This document shows positions 45,580 to 57,900 of a stretch of 64,000 bases of DNA, piece by piece. Positions within the stretch are counted from its first letter, which is position 1. Every line of letters begins with the position of its first letter. The translations under genes were made by a program, and so were the position numbers. Where the stretch lies: positions 15,848,001 to 15,912,000 of the forward strand of contig NC_080557.1 of the NCBI RefSeq assembly GCF_030253575.1, given 5' to 3'. The stretch is from Rhododendron vialii (lineage: Eukaryota; Streptophyta; Magnoliopsida; Ericales; Ericaceae). A model generated the notes under the pieces. The model saw only the letters and a list, made by a program, of their open reading frames with translations, searched no databases and was not told the origin of the DNA.

Positions 45580-48500
45580 TCAAAATGTTGAGCCATTAAA
45601 TCCGAAGAACGAGCGCTGGACCAAAGAAAGATAATTCAGTCAGTAAAGAACACAATAATACCATTTTGTGAACTTCAATAACATTCAGTGAGACAGAAGA
45701 AGTTAGAAGAAATTTCTCATATTGCAATGCCATGCTAGTAGGTTTTTTTTTTTGCCTTTCTGCACTAGCCAAAAAAAATATGTAATGAATTCGGGAGAGG
45801 ACGAATTGCATTATGTACCTACATGGAAGCTAGTAACAAGATTGTTGGATAATAGAATTGCTCTACCTCTAGGAGGTGATGCTTGAATTAAAAAAAGAAG
45901 AAGAAGAAGTCAGACAGCACAAAAATAAGGTCAAATTCAGATTCAAGTAAACAATGCTAGGTTGTATGCGCAAAAGGCGTACCTCCATCCAGAAATAATA
46001 TTCTACTTTATACAAAATGAAAACAACTTGATTACACCTTTTTTTTTCCCACTTAGCATGCTTGTCGAATTAAGATTTTGGCCTATAGATTTTTTGGGGT
46101 ATGACAATAAACTCTAGTTTGCAACTTAATTATGATACTAAAATATGGCTCTTATGGTGAATTTCTTAGCATTCAAAGTAATTAAACTATTGTCTTCATT
46201 TCTTAAGTGAAATTACTACCTAGCTATAATTCATTCCTCTAAAATATAAAAACAAATTGGTCATAACCCTGCCCGAGTCGTACACGTAGGGCTGACCCTA
46301 CTTTTTCAATGGAACTACCTAGCTATAATTCATTCCTCTAAAATATAAAAACAAATTGGTTATAGCCCTACCCGAGTCATGCGCGTAGGGCTGACCCTAC
46401 TTTTTCAATGGTACTACCTAGCTATAATTCATTCCTCTAAAATATAAAAACAAATTGGTTATAGCCCTACCCGAGTCGTACACGTAGGGCTGACCCTACT
46501 TTTTCAATGGTATACCATATCTATCAGATCGGTTTTCATATTTGTACTTGTATATATGCTTCATAGTATTATGAGAGGCCACAGTGAAATTCTCTAATTT
46601 CAAAAGCTGAATAGACGAAGCAAATTACTTCAAATACTATAGTACACTACATGAATCCAGGCCGCCTCTGTTCTATTCTCACCTTTGTGCCTTCCGACAC
46701 CCAACCCCCTACTGGGTATTTGTGAATATAAGCATCTAAACCCGTCCAATGAAATCATCCAGCCGAACAAAATCTAACCTTAGTTTATGAAACTATTGCA
46801 ACATTAATGATACATAATAGGTATATCATTAGTGGCCTACATTTGGCTATTTATCTTAGATTCTTCAGCAGATCTATACGTAGTGCGTTTGTGTATGCGT
46901 CCAGATCAGGTCGCGGAGAGGTTCAAGCAAGATTCAAGATACTGAGAATGGTGTCACAAAAAGCCACTTATTCTCTTAATGTCACAAGCCAACACCCAAT
47001 TACAATCACAGAAAACTTACATATTAAGTGCTCCAGTATTTGTTTCTCTGATTAAAATAAATCACATAACCAATGAAAAATGAAAGAACAATAAAATCAA
47101 GAAGCTTTGTTAAACTACAAAGCTGAAGCTAACAATGGGACTAGTGATCAAGTAAAGGTCCATTTTCTAATAAGATTATGTAGACCAAACTTTTGGAACC
47201 ACTGAAAAGAAAGTTTTATTTGCTTCATTCTGGTGTGAAGAAAACCACAACTATCAAAAGATGTTGTTCTACGAAGACTTTTACAATGTCACTTGTACAA
47301 TATATACATAAACGAAGCATATATTGGATTGTGAAAAATGGTGGGCAACCACAAATCAGAAAGGAACAAGTGAAATAGTTACCTGAACATCATAAAATTT
47401 GATATAGAACCGTGAACTATCTATGGAAAGTTTAGTTTGAAGAATATCTGCAATTGTTGAACTCAATTGTCCATTAACACTTGGTCCCAAGCCCCCAATG
47501 GAGATCAATTCTCCATATGCAGCTGGCTCTTCTGTACCAGCAAATGCAACAGGCACTGCTGCATTCAGCACTATCATCACGTACTGAAGAATGAAGTCGA
47601 GAAAGAAAGACAAGGCTATTAGTATACATCAACAATAAAGGCTCGGGAATGGCAGAAGTTATTACCAAACTGAAAAGCATACTTTAATTTGTCATAAGGA
47701 AATGCCCAAAAACTAAAACCTATTTCACTAGAATTTGTCATGCCTTTTTAGTTTTTACTTTCAAGTACGCATTTGAGACAGGTTAATACAAATATTTAAA
47801 CATACAAACCGCATGAATGAACGCCTGCAGACAAATGGAGCATAGTCTATCTTAATTCTTAGAACGGTAATCTCTAGGCTTAACACAAAGGAAAAAAGTT
47901 GTATAAGTATCACTTCTACAAGGAGTTTTTTTCCCTTTCATACAATACATCTCGTCTGCAACATGTGATCAAATACAAACTTAAAACCCTAATGCTTCAT
48001 CTTTTGCAAGGTCAGCAAGAAATGAAAGATTCAGCGCAGTTGTCACGGGAGCACCAATAGCACACAACGGCACAGATGTGGTTGGGCATGCCAAAAACAT
48101 AACCCAACACCGAAGGTATTACCATACAAGTATACCAAACAGCTTTATCATTCAACATCAATTGGAAGATGAACGACGTAACCAATACGAGGTGGTTACG
48201 TAAAGCATACAAATTATGCCAGGTTTCGGTTCGACATTGTACATGGTTTGGAGGAAACCCAACCAAATAGCTGAATTTCAGAGGGAAAGATAGTGTTTTA
48301 CTAACGAAAAAGTGAGGGCTTCAATGGGTTTTCCACTTTGAAAAGAGGAAAAAATTGTGGTCGGGAAGGTTAGAGTAGCCAACGTTACTGAAAGCAAGAG
48401 ATATTCAGGACAGTATCATATATTTTCGAACGAACAATCTTCCAATTTAACAGGAAAACAATACACTAACAAAACCCATCAAGGGAAAAAGGAATAGAAG

Positions 48501-49059
48501 AAGCAATCTTTCAGAGTAATATTATCAAACAGTTGACTGACATTACAGTGAACCTGCAAGCACAAGCACAAGCGAGGGCTTCTGTGGGTTTTCACTACTA
48601 AAAGCAAGAGATATTCATGTTGCGGCAACAAATACTTCCACACAGAGAACTTTCCCATTTAATAGGCAAACAATACACTAAGAAAAGGGAAAATGACGTG
48701 TTTTGATAATTACTGCCCGCCAATAACATGCCGGAAATATTTGTTAATGCTGAAAATATCCTTGGCGGGTATTAATTATCAAAACATATCATGAACCGTC
48801 ATTTTTCCCTAAGAAAACCTAGTAAGGGGACACACACAAAAAGAAAAAGAAGCAGCAATCTTTTAGAGTAATATTATCAAACAGGTGACGGTCATTCAAG
48901 TGATAAAACGTATTATATGGCAGGAGGTAGGGAAAACGGAAACTTAACAGACTCGGGTTTGCCAATGATCTTGGCGACAGCTTTAGTGGCATCCTTGAGG
49001 ATGTCAGACGTAACCACAGCATCCACTGGAACATTTGTAAAGAGATTCAAAGTGGGCAT
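45580..49059 (-). CDS. MDL2: MIF/D-dopachrome tautomerase-like protein
   Basis: Exons (minus strand) 48949-49059, 47383-47583 and 45580-45615 join in frame to 115 residues, the family's normal length, all with GT-AG introns. The start MPTLNLFTNVPVDAV puts proline second, the catalytic N-terminal proline of MIF-superfamily tautomerases once Met is removed. KIIGKPES, GTEEPAAYGELISIGG, SRFYIKFYD and a C-terminal NGSTF match plant MDL proteins, most closely the MDL2 type, from memory of the family. Plant MDLs are small trimeric cytosolic or nuclear proteins with weak tautomerase activity, linked to immunity and development. The last exon encodes only RSFFGFNGSTF. A start 22 codons upstream is possible but unconserved. 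Confidence 0.92.
46215..46511. repeat. 99-bp tandem repeat, three copies, in MDL2-like intron 2
   Basis: Units start at 46215, 46314 and 46413 with ACTACCTAGCTATAATTCAT and include a GCCCGAGTC..CGTAGGGCTGACCCTAC palindromic core. Differences between units are few, so the expansion is young. Confidence 0.9.
48687..48809. mobile_element. Foldback MITE in MDL2-like intron 1
   Basis: 123 bp with GGGAAAATGACG at one end and its mirror CGTCATTTTTCCC at the other, and TAAGAAAA on both sides (48679-48686, 48810-48817). Same family as 36028-36160. Confidence 0.9.
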
Positions 49060-49262
49060 TTTTGCTACTTTCTTCAACTTCTGTTTCTTGACAATTTCTT
49101 TGAGGATTCTCTGTGTGTAGTTCAAAGCTCACCAAGCAAATGGGAGTTTGGCTCGGCAAATGGGTGGTTTCAGATTAGGGAAGTTTGTAGATAACAGTTA
49201 ACCGTTCCTCCAGACCTGTTTTGTCTATACGCCCAAAATCCCGTAGTAGCTTGGTTCCCTTA

Positions 49263-50029
49263 GGCTGTGTTCCACGATCCAAATAATAACTTATTTTTTG
49301 TTGAATAAGAAGGCTTGTTCCAAAAAATAAGAAATAAGAAGGAGATGCTTATTTTTCAGAATTTATATAGGAATCAATGGGCGCCGGAGAGGGAAATCGT
49401 ATCAGCAGCCGCGCCGGGCCATCTCCAGCCACCGGACGGTCGATCCGAGCCGTCCAAAAATTCTAAAAAAAAAACCGAGGGGGCCACTACGGAAATCAAA
49501 GGCATCTGAAGTGTGTAGGGTGCTTGATCCGAGCACCCCTTTTCCGTGTATATATGATCATCACATATACACGGAAAAGGGGTGCTCGGATCAAGCACCC
49601 TATACACCTCGGATGCCATTGATTCCCGCGGTAGCCCCCTCGGTTTTTTTTTTAAGAATTTTTGGACGGCTGGGATCGGCCATCCGGTGGCCGGAGACGG
49701 TCCGGCGCGGCCGCCGGTACGATTTTCCTCCGCCGGCACCCATTATCATAGCAACAGTCTTATTTTTTGTATAAGGCAACTTCAAGCTCAAAAATCATGT
49801 GTTTACGCAAATAATTTTCCTATCACTATGGATCTTGTTTGATAGATCTCATTGAGATCTTTAATACGATGCAAAAAAATTGATTTTTTTTTTTCATTTA
49901 GATGATTTTTGAGTTTGAAAATGTGAAATGAACTTTTCATTTGGGTTTTGTGGAATGACCCTTCTTATTTTTGAATGAGAAGTTGCAAAATAAGTACTTA
50001 TTTTTTAAGAAGGTTTCCGGAACGGGGCC
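49263..50029. mobile_element. TIR element with TTA duplication carrying a foldback
   Basis: Ends GGCTGTGTTCC and GGAACGGGGCC are inverted, with TTA at 49260-49262 and 50030-50032, the PIF/Harbinger pattern. Inner AATAAG blocks repeat those of the 129-bp element at 4752. Its interior is occupied by a separate 363-bp foldback. Confidence 0.75.
49379..49741. mobile_element. GC-rich 363-bp foldback element
   Basis: Starts GGGCGCCGGAG and ends CGCCGGCACCC. The halves pair nearly throughout (AAAACCGAGGGGGCCACTA with its mirror; GGTGCTTGATCCGAGCACC with its mirror), meeting at TATATGATCATCACATATA near 49557. Its GC content is far above its surroundings. No clear target duplication. Confidence 0.85.
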
Positions 50030-50906
50030 TTAGTCACATAATTTAACCAAAATGTGATGTGCTTTCGCTTTCAAAATTCGTGTTCACGCTCATGCTCTCA
50101 TTTCACACGCACGCACGCGAATTATGTCATTTAGGTCCTAATTTGTAATAGCCGAGCAAATTAGTGCAATGAAATTGTGTCTAATAAATGAGATGATGTA
50201 ATAGAAAAAAAGAATTGTATTTTTCTTCACATGTTCATTTAATCAAAAATATTTGTGATGGAAGTTTAAAATATACTAATAGTTTAATTGTTCGGGAAAT
50301 TAATAAACAACAAGATTCCTGTAAAATTTTGTGCTTTTTGCAAGACGTCTTTTGACGGTGAAGAAATTCTAATTAAAAAGTTTGAGATGCTAAATGAACA
50401 TATGAAAAATTCAAAAGTTATATATTCTCATACTTCTTCATTTTTTCCACAAGTAGCTCAAGAGAGCTAATAATCAATATGATTTCCCCTCCATCGACTC
50501 TTTCCCTTTGCTTATTGTCTTTTAGCCCCTTTCCTTATTGTCTTTTAGCTCCATACGAATCTGTTCTAACGACACCTGTAAAACTTGAGTCTCGGTTATA
50601 AGATGTGAAGTATTACGGAGATTCGAAATTGTTTATTACTATTTGTCTCAGATTAGTGAAGTTTCATAAACTTCCTATTGTGTTGTATTTTGTACCTTAA
50701 GTGGAGTGTTACCCATGCATTTTCCAACAATATTCTGATTTTCCAAGATTGATATTACTAGTACTCCCTACGTCCCATTTTTAAAATCTAGTATTCCATT
50801 TTGGGCTGTCCCTTAATAATTGTCAATTTTGTAAAGTTGGTAAAAGTTGGTACATTTTTCATTTTGCCCCTAAAAATAGATTCTATTTTGAAAAGTTAGT
50901 GAGTAA

Positions 50907-51462
50907 GGACCTGTTTGATAAAACTGAAACTGAATGCTGAAAAATTAAGTATTGAAAGCTGAATGCTAAATTTTTTAAGCTGAAAAGCTGTTTGGTAAAC
51001 ATATTAAGTACTGAATTAAAAAAATAATAAATTAATTTTAGTTTCGATTCTCACTTAATTTACTAATGGTCACAATGTACTTATAATAATGGTGGAATGG
51101 TGATTGTGGTGGTGATGATGGAGTGGCGGCGATGGCGGTGTTGGAGTGCCGGCGATAGTAGTGTAATGGTGGTGGTGGAGTGATGGTGGTGGTGGTGGAG
51201 TAGTTGTAAGAGTGGTGGTGGTGATGAGAGTGGTTGTGGTGGTGGTATAGTGATTAAATGTAAGTACACAAGAAGAAGTAAGTACTCAATATTTAGAATT
51301 AAGTAGCTCAAAGCTATTTAATTTTTTTCAACTTTTTAGCCTACATTTTAAGTAGCATTTAATTTGTTAAGCAATATATAATGTTGTTATCAAACCTACT
51401 GAATCACTTATTACTTAATTGATTCAGTTTTAAGTGCTGAATTTAGGTTATCAAACAAACCC
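50907..51462. mobile_element. TIR element with GTG-rich interior and TAA duplication
   Basis: GGACCTGTTTGATAA and TTATCAAACAAACCC are inverted ends, with TAA at 50904-50906 and 51463-51465. GTG/GGT-rich interior at about 51090-51250. It is the best preserved of three copies in the window and shows a PIF/Harbinger-like duplication. Confidence 0.85.
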
Positions 51463-51543
51463 TAAAAGTGTAATGATGATGTCTCCATAGAAGGTAAATA
51501 GGGAAAATGGAGGTAAAAGTTAATGTGAAAGGTATAATGATGT

Positions 51544-51731
51544 AGCTTTGTTTGGTTGAGAGTTTAGTTTATTTTAGTTTTGATAGTGGGTGGAGAGAGA
51601 AATATGGTAATGATTGAAGAGAGTGGTAATGATTAGAGAGGATAGAGAGAGATGAGAAAGTAATAATTGAAGAAATATGATAATGATTAGAAAACAAAAC
51701 AAAAACAAAACTACACTAAGAACTGAACAAA
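51544..51731. mobile_element. Short MITE inserted in the same Stowaway element
   Basis: About 190 bp with ends GCTTTGTTTGGTTGAGAGTT and the inverse of ATTTGTTCAGTTCTTAGTG. It is absent from the homologous Stowaway copy at 35359. Exact ends and duplication are not certain. Confidence 0.6.
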
Positions 51732-51848
51732 TTTCTTAATAAGTTAGAGTTACGAAGCGGGACATTTAAGAAGGGACAGAGGGAGTAATACACCTGTTGT
51801 CTAAATTTTATTTTTTTATTTTTTATCCGACTTGTGTCTAAATTACTA

Positions 51849-52074
51849 CTCCCTCCGTCCCTAAAAAAATGTCCAGACCGCAAACCTAGACCTTTGAAAA
51901 AGATGCATTTGTTTCGCTAAAACATTTAAACTTTTTCCACAAATCTATTAATGAGTTCTTTCAAAATGTAAAAATAAAAAAGAAAAACAAAAGTTTGAAT
52001 TTTTTAACAAAAAAAACTGCATGTTTTTAAAAGTCTAGATTTGAGAACCAGACATTTATTAGGGACGGAGTGAG
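51849..52074. mobile_element. Stowaway-type MITE
   Basis: 226 bp, CTCCCTCCGTCCCT to AGGGACGGAGTGAG, TA on both sides. Its interior is unlike the 35359 family, so it is another subfamily. Confidence 0.85.
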
Positions 52075-52594
52075 TATTTCTTTTTTAATTAGTTAGAAAA
52101 ACTTATTAAAAGCATAGGCACGTGGTATGAGGTCTGGGTGAAGTTCTGTAGGAGTTTAAGTTTTGCTATTTACCATGTTAAGAACAAAAACTCTTTCCAT
52201 GTTCAATTTAGGTTAATATGTTGTGAAGCGAATAACTTCACCAGTAAAAAAAAAAAAAATTAACTACACGAAGATACTACACACAACGATTGTGTGTATT
52301 GTGTAACAAATTCTGACAGTTCAGATGTGTTTGGACAGTTTAGATTTAAAAAAAAAAAAACTCTTCCAGGAAAAAGTTTAACAGTTAGAGATTGGTTGTG
52401 TTTGGTTGGTTGCACAACCGTTATGCGAGTATTTTTTTGTTAAATTTTATTGGTTGGATAATGAAATTGGCTTACATTATACTGGTCTGATGACACAGCT
52501 CAACCGGATTGGTCGGATGACGCAATCGTCCCCTTAATCTTCAACTATAAATAGGGACATCTGCTTTCTGTTTCATTACTTCAGAAATAGATAT

Positions 52595-52800
52595 ACTATT
52601 TTTTTTTTCCTCAGCAAAAAGAATTTTATTAATTTTTATAAAGTATTACGAAGATATAAACCTAAAAGAGAACACTCAAAAATCCAAAACGAAATGCCAA
52701 AAACTAACCTCACAACCCACACCTACAAACAAACCAAGAAGCCAAATGACACCGACCTACCAAGTTGAGAGGCGGACCCAATATGGGGCACGTGGGGTCA
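52595..52800 (-). mobile_element. Probable LINE 3' end fragment
   Basis: T run followed by CCTCAGCAAAAAGAATTTTA and TTAATTTTTATAAAG, resembling the block at 10070 and typical L1-like tails on the minus strand. The 5' limit is unknown. Confidence 0.45.
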
Positions 52801-53184
52801 CGTGCCTCCACCCCCATTCAATTACTTTCTCATACACACTTAGCCAAATTCTTTTGGGTTAAAATAGCTTTTGTTCAAGATAAAACATGGAAAACGTATA
52901 TTCATTTTAGAAACTGTATGCAAACATATAGATTATAAACTTTTATTCACTACTAAATATTTGGGCTTGCATCTTATGTTTGTTTATGAATTTTTTCCTC
53001 AAGATTACAAAAAAATCATGCCCCCAGTGTGTTGATTTTCTGGGCCCGCCACTACTACCAACACCTTACAATAGTGGCGGCTCCAGGAATTCTTCTAAGG
53101 GTATTCAGAAATTGCACTATACTATCGTGAGAAACCACAACTATATATAAACAAAAAGTTATACATAAGCAGTCTCCTTCTTAT

Positions 53185-53510
53185 AAGGGAGTCCTTACTT
53201 AGCTAAAGTAAGGACTTCGCATTTTTCGATTGAATTTCATGATCCGAGTCGTTCAATGTGTTCAGAACGTGATTTTAAGGGTATTTGCGAGAAATCAGCA
53301 AAAAGAAAAAGGCCGGGAAGGGCTCCATTAGAGCAATTTTTTTTTAACCGTTCAATAAAAACTTCTCGGATGAAGCTCTTCTCGGTCTTTTTTTTGTTGA
53401 TTTTTCGCAGGTACCCTTAAAATCACATTCTGATCACATTGAGTGGCTCAGATCATCGAAATCCAGTCGAAAAAGGGGACGTCCGCACTTTGTGGAGTGC
53501 AGACGCCCTT
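53185..53510. mobile_element. 326-bp foldback MITE
   Basis: Left AAGGGAGTCCTTACTT and right GCAGACGCCCTT are inverted, and the arms pair further (GAACGTGATTTTAAGGGTA with TACCCTTAAAATCACATTC). TATACATAA occurs on both sides at 53160-53168 and 53520-53528, a possible 9-bp duplication set slightly outside the visible ends. Confidence 0.7.
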
Positions 53511-54927
53511 AGGTGAAACTATACATAATATCTAAAATGCAACCCAAAAATAGCAAAGTATATAAGCTATTAGAATTGTCTTCGACGAGTTTTCATAGTT
53601 TGAAATCGTTGCATGATATCCTCGTTATCAACGGTATCGAATACATCACTCTTTATATAAGTAATTAAGCAATCATTTATCCATTGATCTCCCATTCGAT
53701 TGCACAAAATGCTTTCAATTTCAAGTGGATTAATTTGTGGGCTATTTTTGGGGTGGATGTTCATTAACATTTGGATTGAGTGTTCAAACAATTGGGTTGG
53801 GTATTCATTGACAATTAGATTGGGTGTTCAAAGTAAGGCTAGTTCAAAAAATTTACATGTATTCTAAGTGGAAAAAAAAAAAATTGGATGGTCAGTTGAC
53901 CATGGAAGGACACACATGGAGCCGCCTCTGCGGGCTTACAAACTGAACCAAAAACCTATGACCCGAGGAGCAAGATAGACTACTTTGTAAAGAGTGATGA
54001 CTGATAATTGTAAGAAATGCTTTCAATAATATTTAGTTGGTCTTGCAATTGCTTCAATGATATTTTGTATTTTTAATCCTCCAGGTTTCCCTTGTTTACT
54101 ACCGGCAGTTGTTCACTTCAACAGCACACACTCATTTGCAAATTTAAAGTGTAGTCTGATTCACTGATTGACAAGGACCAGTCTCATGTCTAGGTTTTTT
54201 TCTTTTCAGTCTGGTATTAGACCTTCGCGGGGTCCTCTCAGGCCCGTTACAATGATCACAATAGTTTATTTTGTAGAACTCATTGATTATGTCGTCCACG
54301 TAAGAAATAAGCTCCATCAAACATCGATAGGTAGATGAACGAGAAAGATTTGTACAAGGAAAAAATTGGGCAATTTAAGTTTCAACTTCTCGTACAAATG
54401 TGTCTTGTTCATGCACCTACCAAGGTGCAATCAATCTAATTTTAAACATGGACTGCATACTCGAAGAGCACTACAAAAAGAACAAATTCCAGTCGTCGTT
54501 GTGGACCCGAGAGAGGCCCACAAAGGTCCAAAACTCGACCGGACTGGACACAAAAAAAAAACTGGTTGACAAACTGCATTCCTCTCAAAACAATAAAAAC
54601 ACTTAAGAATGACATTCTTCTGTTGCCCCATCTCATAAGAACAAATTCAACAACCCTAAATTACTCAAAAATTAATTCAAACATTTCTGACATAAATCCC
54701 AATCCACAAACCTTCACTTATTACCAAGTTCCCATCTCTTCTACTGTAAACACACAAGTCCCATTACAAAAGCTTTGGAGCCAATAAAAGGAAAATAATC
54801 ACATGAAGCTATACAACCGGTTAAAACTGAAAAGGACACCACCAACACAACCATATCAAAACTAACAAACAAATTTGATCTCCAATCAGCAAGAACATGA
54901 ACTGGAGTTTTACGCATGCCGATACAG

Positions 54928-57900
54928 TTACACTGGTATAACATCGATCTTCGAACTGTCCTCACATCTCAATACAAGGCCCTCGAGGGTGGCGGGAAGA
55001 ATACATTTACCCCACTGGCATCCTGTGGGTATTGGCTCTGGTGGAGGAACAATCATAAGGACATTATCGTTACGCTGGACAACTCCCATTACACTCACAG
55101 CGCTGCCTTCTTTGATGTACCTATTTGTCATTCGTCACCAAAACGCAAAAGCAGGAAGAGTAAGGTAGCCAGCTGGGCTTTGGAAGCAAAACCGGAAAGT
55201 ATCATATCAAATCCACAGATGCATAGCCAATAACCAACATCTCCTAGCAAGCATTTATCAAGTACTTCTGGGTTGCAACTACTTCTATTCCACGTAACAG
55301 AAAGAATATGCTCAAAGAATTTCTACAGTAGCCCAATTTAGACTCAATTTTTGTGTTAATAGCTTTTCCTTCTAAAAAACGTCCATAAACTAGTGTAATA
55401 TCTATAGCTAAAGTTAATATTTAGCTATAGGTCATCACATCAACGATCTAAGATAGAAACAAAAGACGACAAGGTAGATGTTTAGAAAAACTCAACTTCG
55501 TAAAGTCTTTTACTAACTAGAAAATTCCCTTATCGACCAACCAAGGCAACATACCATTTCTTTCTTCTCTTTTTTCTTTTTTTCCTACGGCTAAACAATT
55601 TTGTGCTTTCACTTCTTGACATAAACGATAATGTCTGGGGCACAAGGAAACTGAGAGGTGCATAAAGAGGTCGAAGTTTTACCCTTCTTTCAATCGCATT
55701 ATCCGGTCGTCACTTGAAAGCTTCCTCTCTCCCAGCCATCTGACGAATTCCGGGGACATATCCCTGTTTGACTGATTGATGTCAACAACAACAGAATAAT
55801 CAACATATGGAGTAACCTTAGCACCATGCCCAGCCTTAACCAATGCCCTTAACCCAGACTGGAAGTCAGAAATGTAGAAATCGGTCACATGCTTCTGCAA
55901 TTACACAAAGAAAATAGTTGGATCATGCATGGTTGTGAAATATGCAAAGCAAATTTTCATAAGAAGAATGATTCTTCAACATAGTCCAGATCCAAGTAAG
56001 AAACAAATTGTAAAGGTGCATCCTGTAGAGGCGTACGAGTGATTGAAAAGAAGTGTTCGGTACTCATGGTTGCTTGGAGCCCAAACATAAACCATGTGTC
56101 CATTCAGGTATAAACTCTATGATGAGCTTAAAAATTGTGCATGAGGATTCGAGAGCATAATCTACAATGAAGAATTCACATCTCGAGTGAGATAAGGTTA
56201 AATTTGTTACAACTGAATTGCTGGGGTCCAGACATGTCCAACCCAACAAATTTGAGTTGATTCGAAGAATAGAGGTAGCCTGTTGAATTCACTCTGCTGG
56301 AAATAAGAAGCTCCGGACAGTAATTAATATTTAGTACGAAAATTCAAGATTTTCATGTGAGTTATGCAACCCGTTAATTGCCTCCTCACATTGTTCCACT
56401 CAAAACCAGTAGAGCTTATATTGACTCCTTCCATTTGAAATAAAACAGCATCACGGATGACATACTAATTTATCAACAAAATATAATAAACACAAATGAG
56501 CTTGTGCAACCAAAATCCCTACTGGCTATTTGTTTTCCCAGCAATAGTCATACAAAAGGAATTTCGAGAAATGCTTATCATACGAAGAAAGAATTGACAA
56601 CCTACACAAAACCCACTAAGAAAGCAGGTGCCCAGACAAACACATTTATGATGCAGGGATGTCAAGAACAAATACTAATAAAATTAAGGGGTCCTCCTGC
56701 TACCCAGATGCTACCTAAAAGCTTGTCCATTGGAATTCATCATCATAAGGTGAATTGAGGCTGAAAACATAAGAAATCAAGACGATCTTATAAACGTCAG
56801 AAACTAGCTGTTACAACATGTAAACACAGACAGCCATCCAGCTTAAGTACGAGGACAAACTATCTTTCTCACCTCAACTGCTCGGAGACCCCATGTGAAG
56901 CGGCGATGGGTAGGGTTGGCAGCTTTGGAATCACACCCCCGATACTCATATAAACTTGTGGATGTGTAAACACATCTAGGAACCTTCTGGAATGATGACT
57001 CCAGAGGAACATTTCCACAAGTAACCACCTTCAAGAAATTATAATCACCTTGGTCAAAATACACATATTCAATAAGCACAGAAACAAGAGGATAAATTGC
57101 TAAGAACATTGCAACAACAGTTACCAGAACAAATATCATAATAACATCATCTCCCAAAAACAAAATTTGGCTATAATTTTAAGACCAGCAACAGCTCAAT
57201 ACATAATAGGAACGTAAAAGAAATGTTGGCGAAAAATGAAAACCCTTGACAAAATTTTCTTCTTGATCATAATTGACACCGGCAAAGAGAATGAAAGACT
57301 GGTTCATTGCATCTTGATTTTATCTTAAATATATCAAAGATGAGATCACAGGCACATCAACCCCGAGGACTTGTAATTTACCATACAAGACTTTCAAGTT
57401 TCAACATAATAGCTAGACACTTCATTATCCTAGTTAATAACCTTCCCACTTGTCAACATGGCAGGTCCACCAGAGTAAATTTTTTGCCCAAGTTCCTGTC
57501 TTTTTACTTGCCTCCTCCCTATTCTACCATGTAGCAAATTTCACATCATAACCCTCCTTCCTCTCTCAAACAGGAGGATTTTCACCTATAGATTTCATGC
57601 TCTCTTTTGAAAGAAAATTTCCTAGCATGAAGCTATGTTCTGCATTTATATAAAACATGTAGTTGACAAGAAAAAGGAATCCGCAGCAGGGCATATATAT
57701 TACAGAGAGTTTTAATTTATGACTCTTGACATGCTGCAACAGTTACATAGGCTATCACTCTTGTAATACAAGTTTCCAGCAAAACATGGCTACACCTCCA
57801 AAACTAGAAGAAATTCCCCGATTCCACTTCTCAAGCAGTTGTTTCTACTAAAATCTCTTCTGAGATCAGTTCCTTGTCCAACAACTTCCTTCGAAATTCC

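Larger units (their letters stand above)
50764..51785. mobile_element. Stowaway-type MITE split by two later insertions
   Basis: CTCCCTACGTCCC at 50764 and GGGACAGAGGGAG ending 51785, flanked by TA. Its body aligns with the intact relative at 35359-35630 in three pieces, separated by elements at 50907-51462 and about 51544-51731. Confidence 0.85.
49060..54927. other. Gene-poor region between the MIF-like and SHOU4-like genes
   Basis: The MIF-like 5' flank is followed by nested MITEs, a TIR element carrying a GC-rich foldback, a LINE tail fragment and another foldback. Between these, AT-rich DNA shows no gene I can support. Confidence 0.5.

Noticed and set aside
46215..46511. CRISPR-like array
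   Set aside because: Whole 99-bp units repeat with no distinct spacers, in a plant intron.
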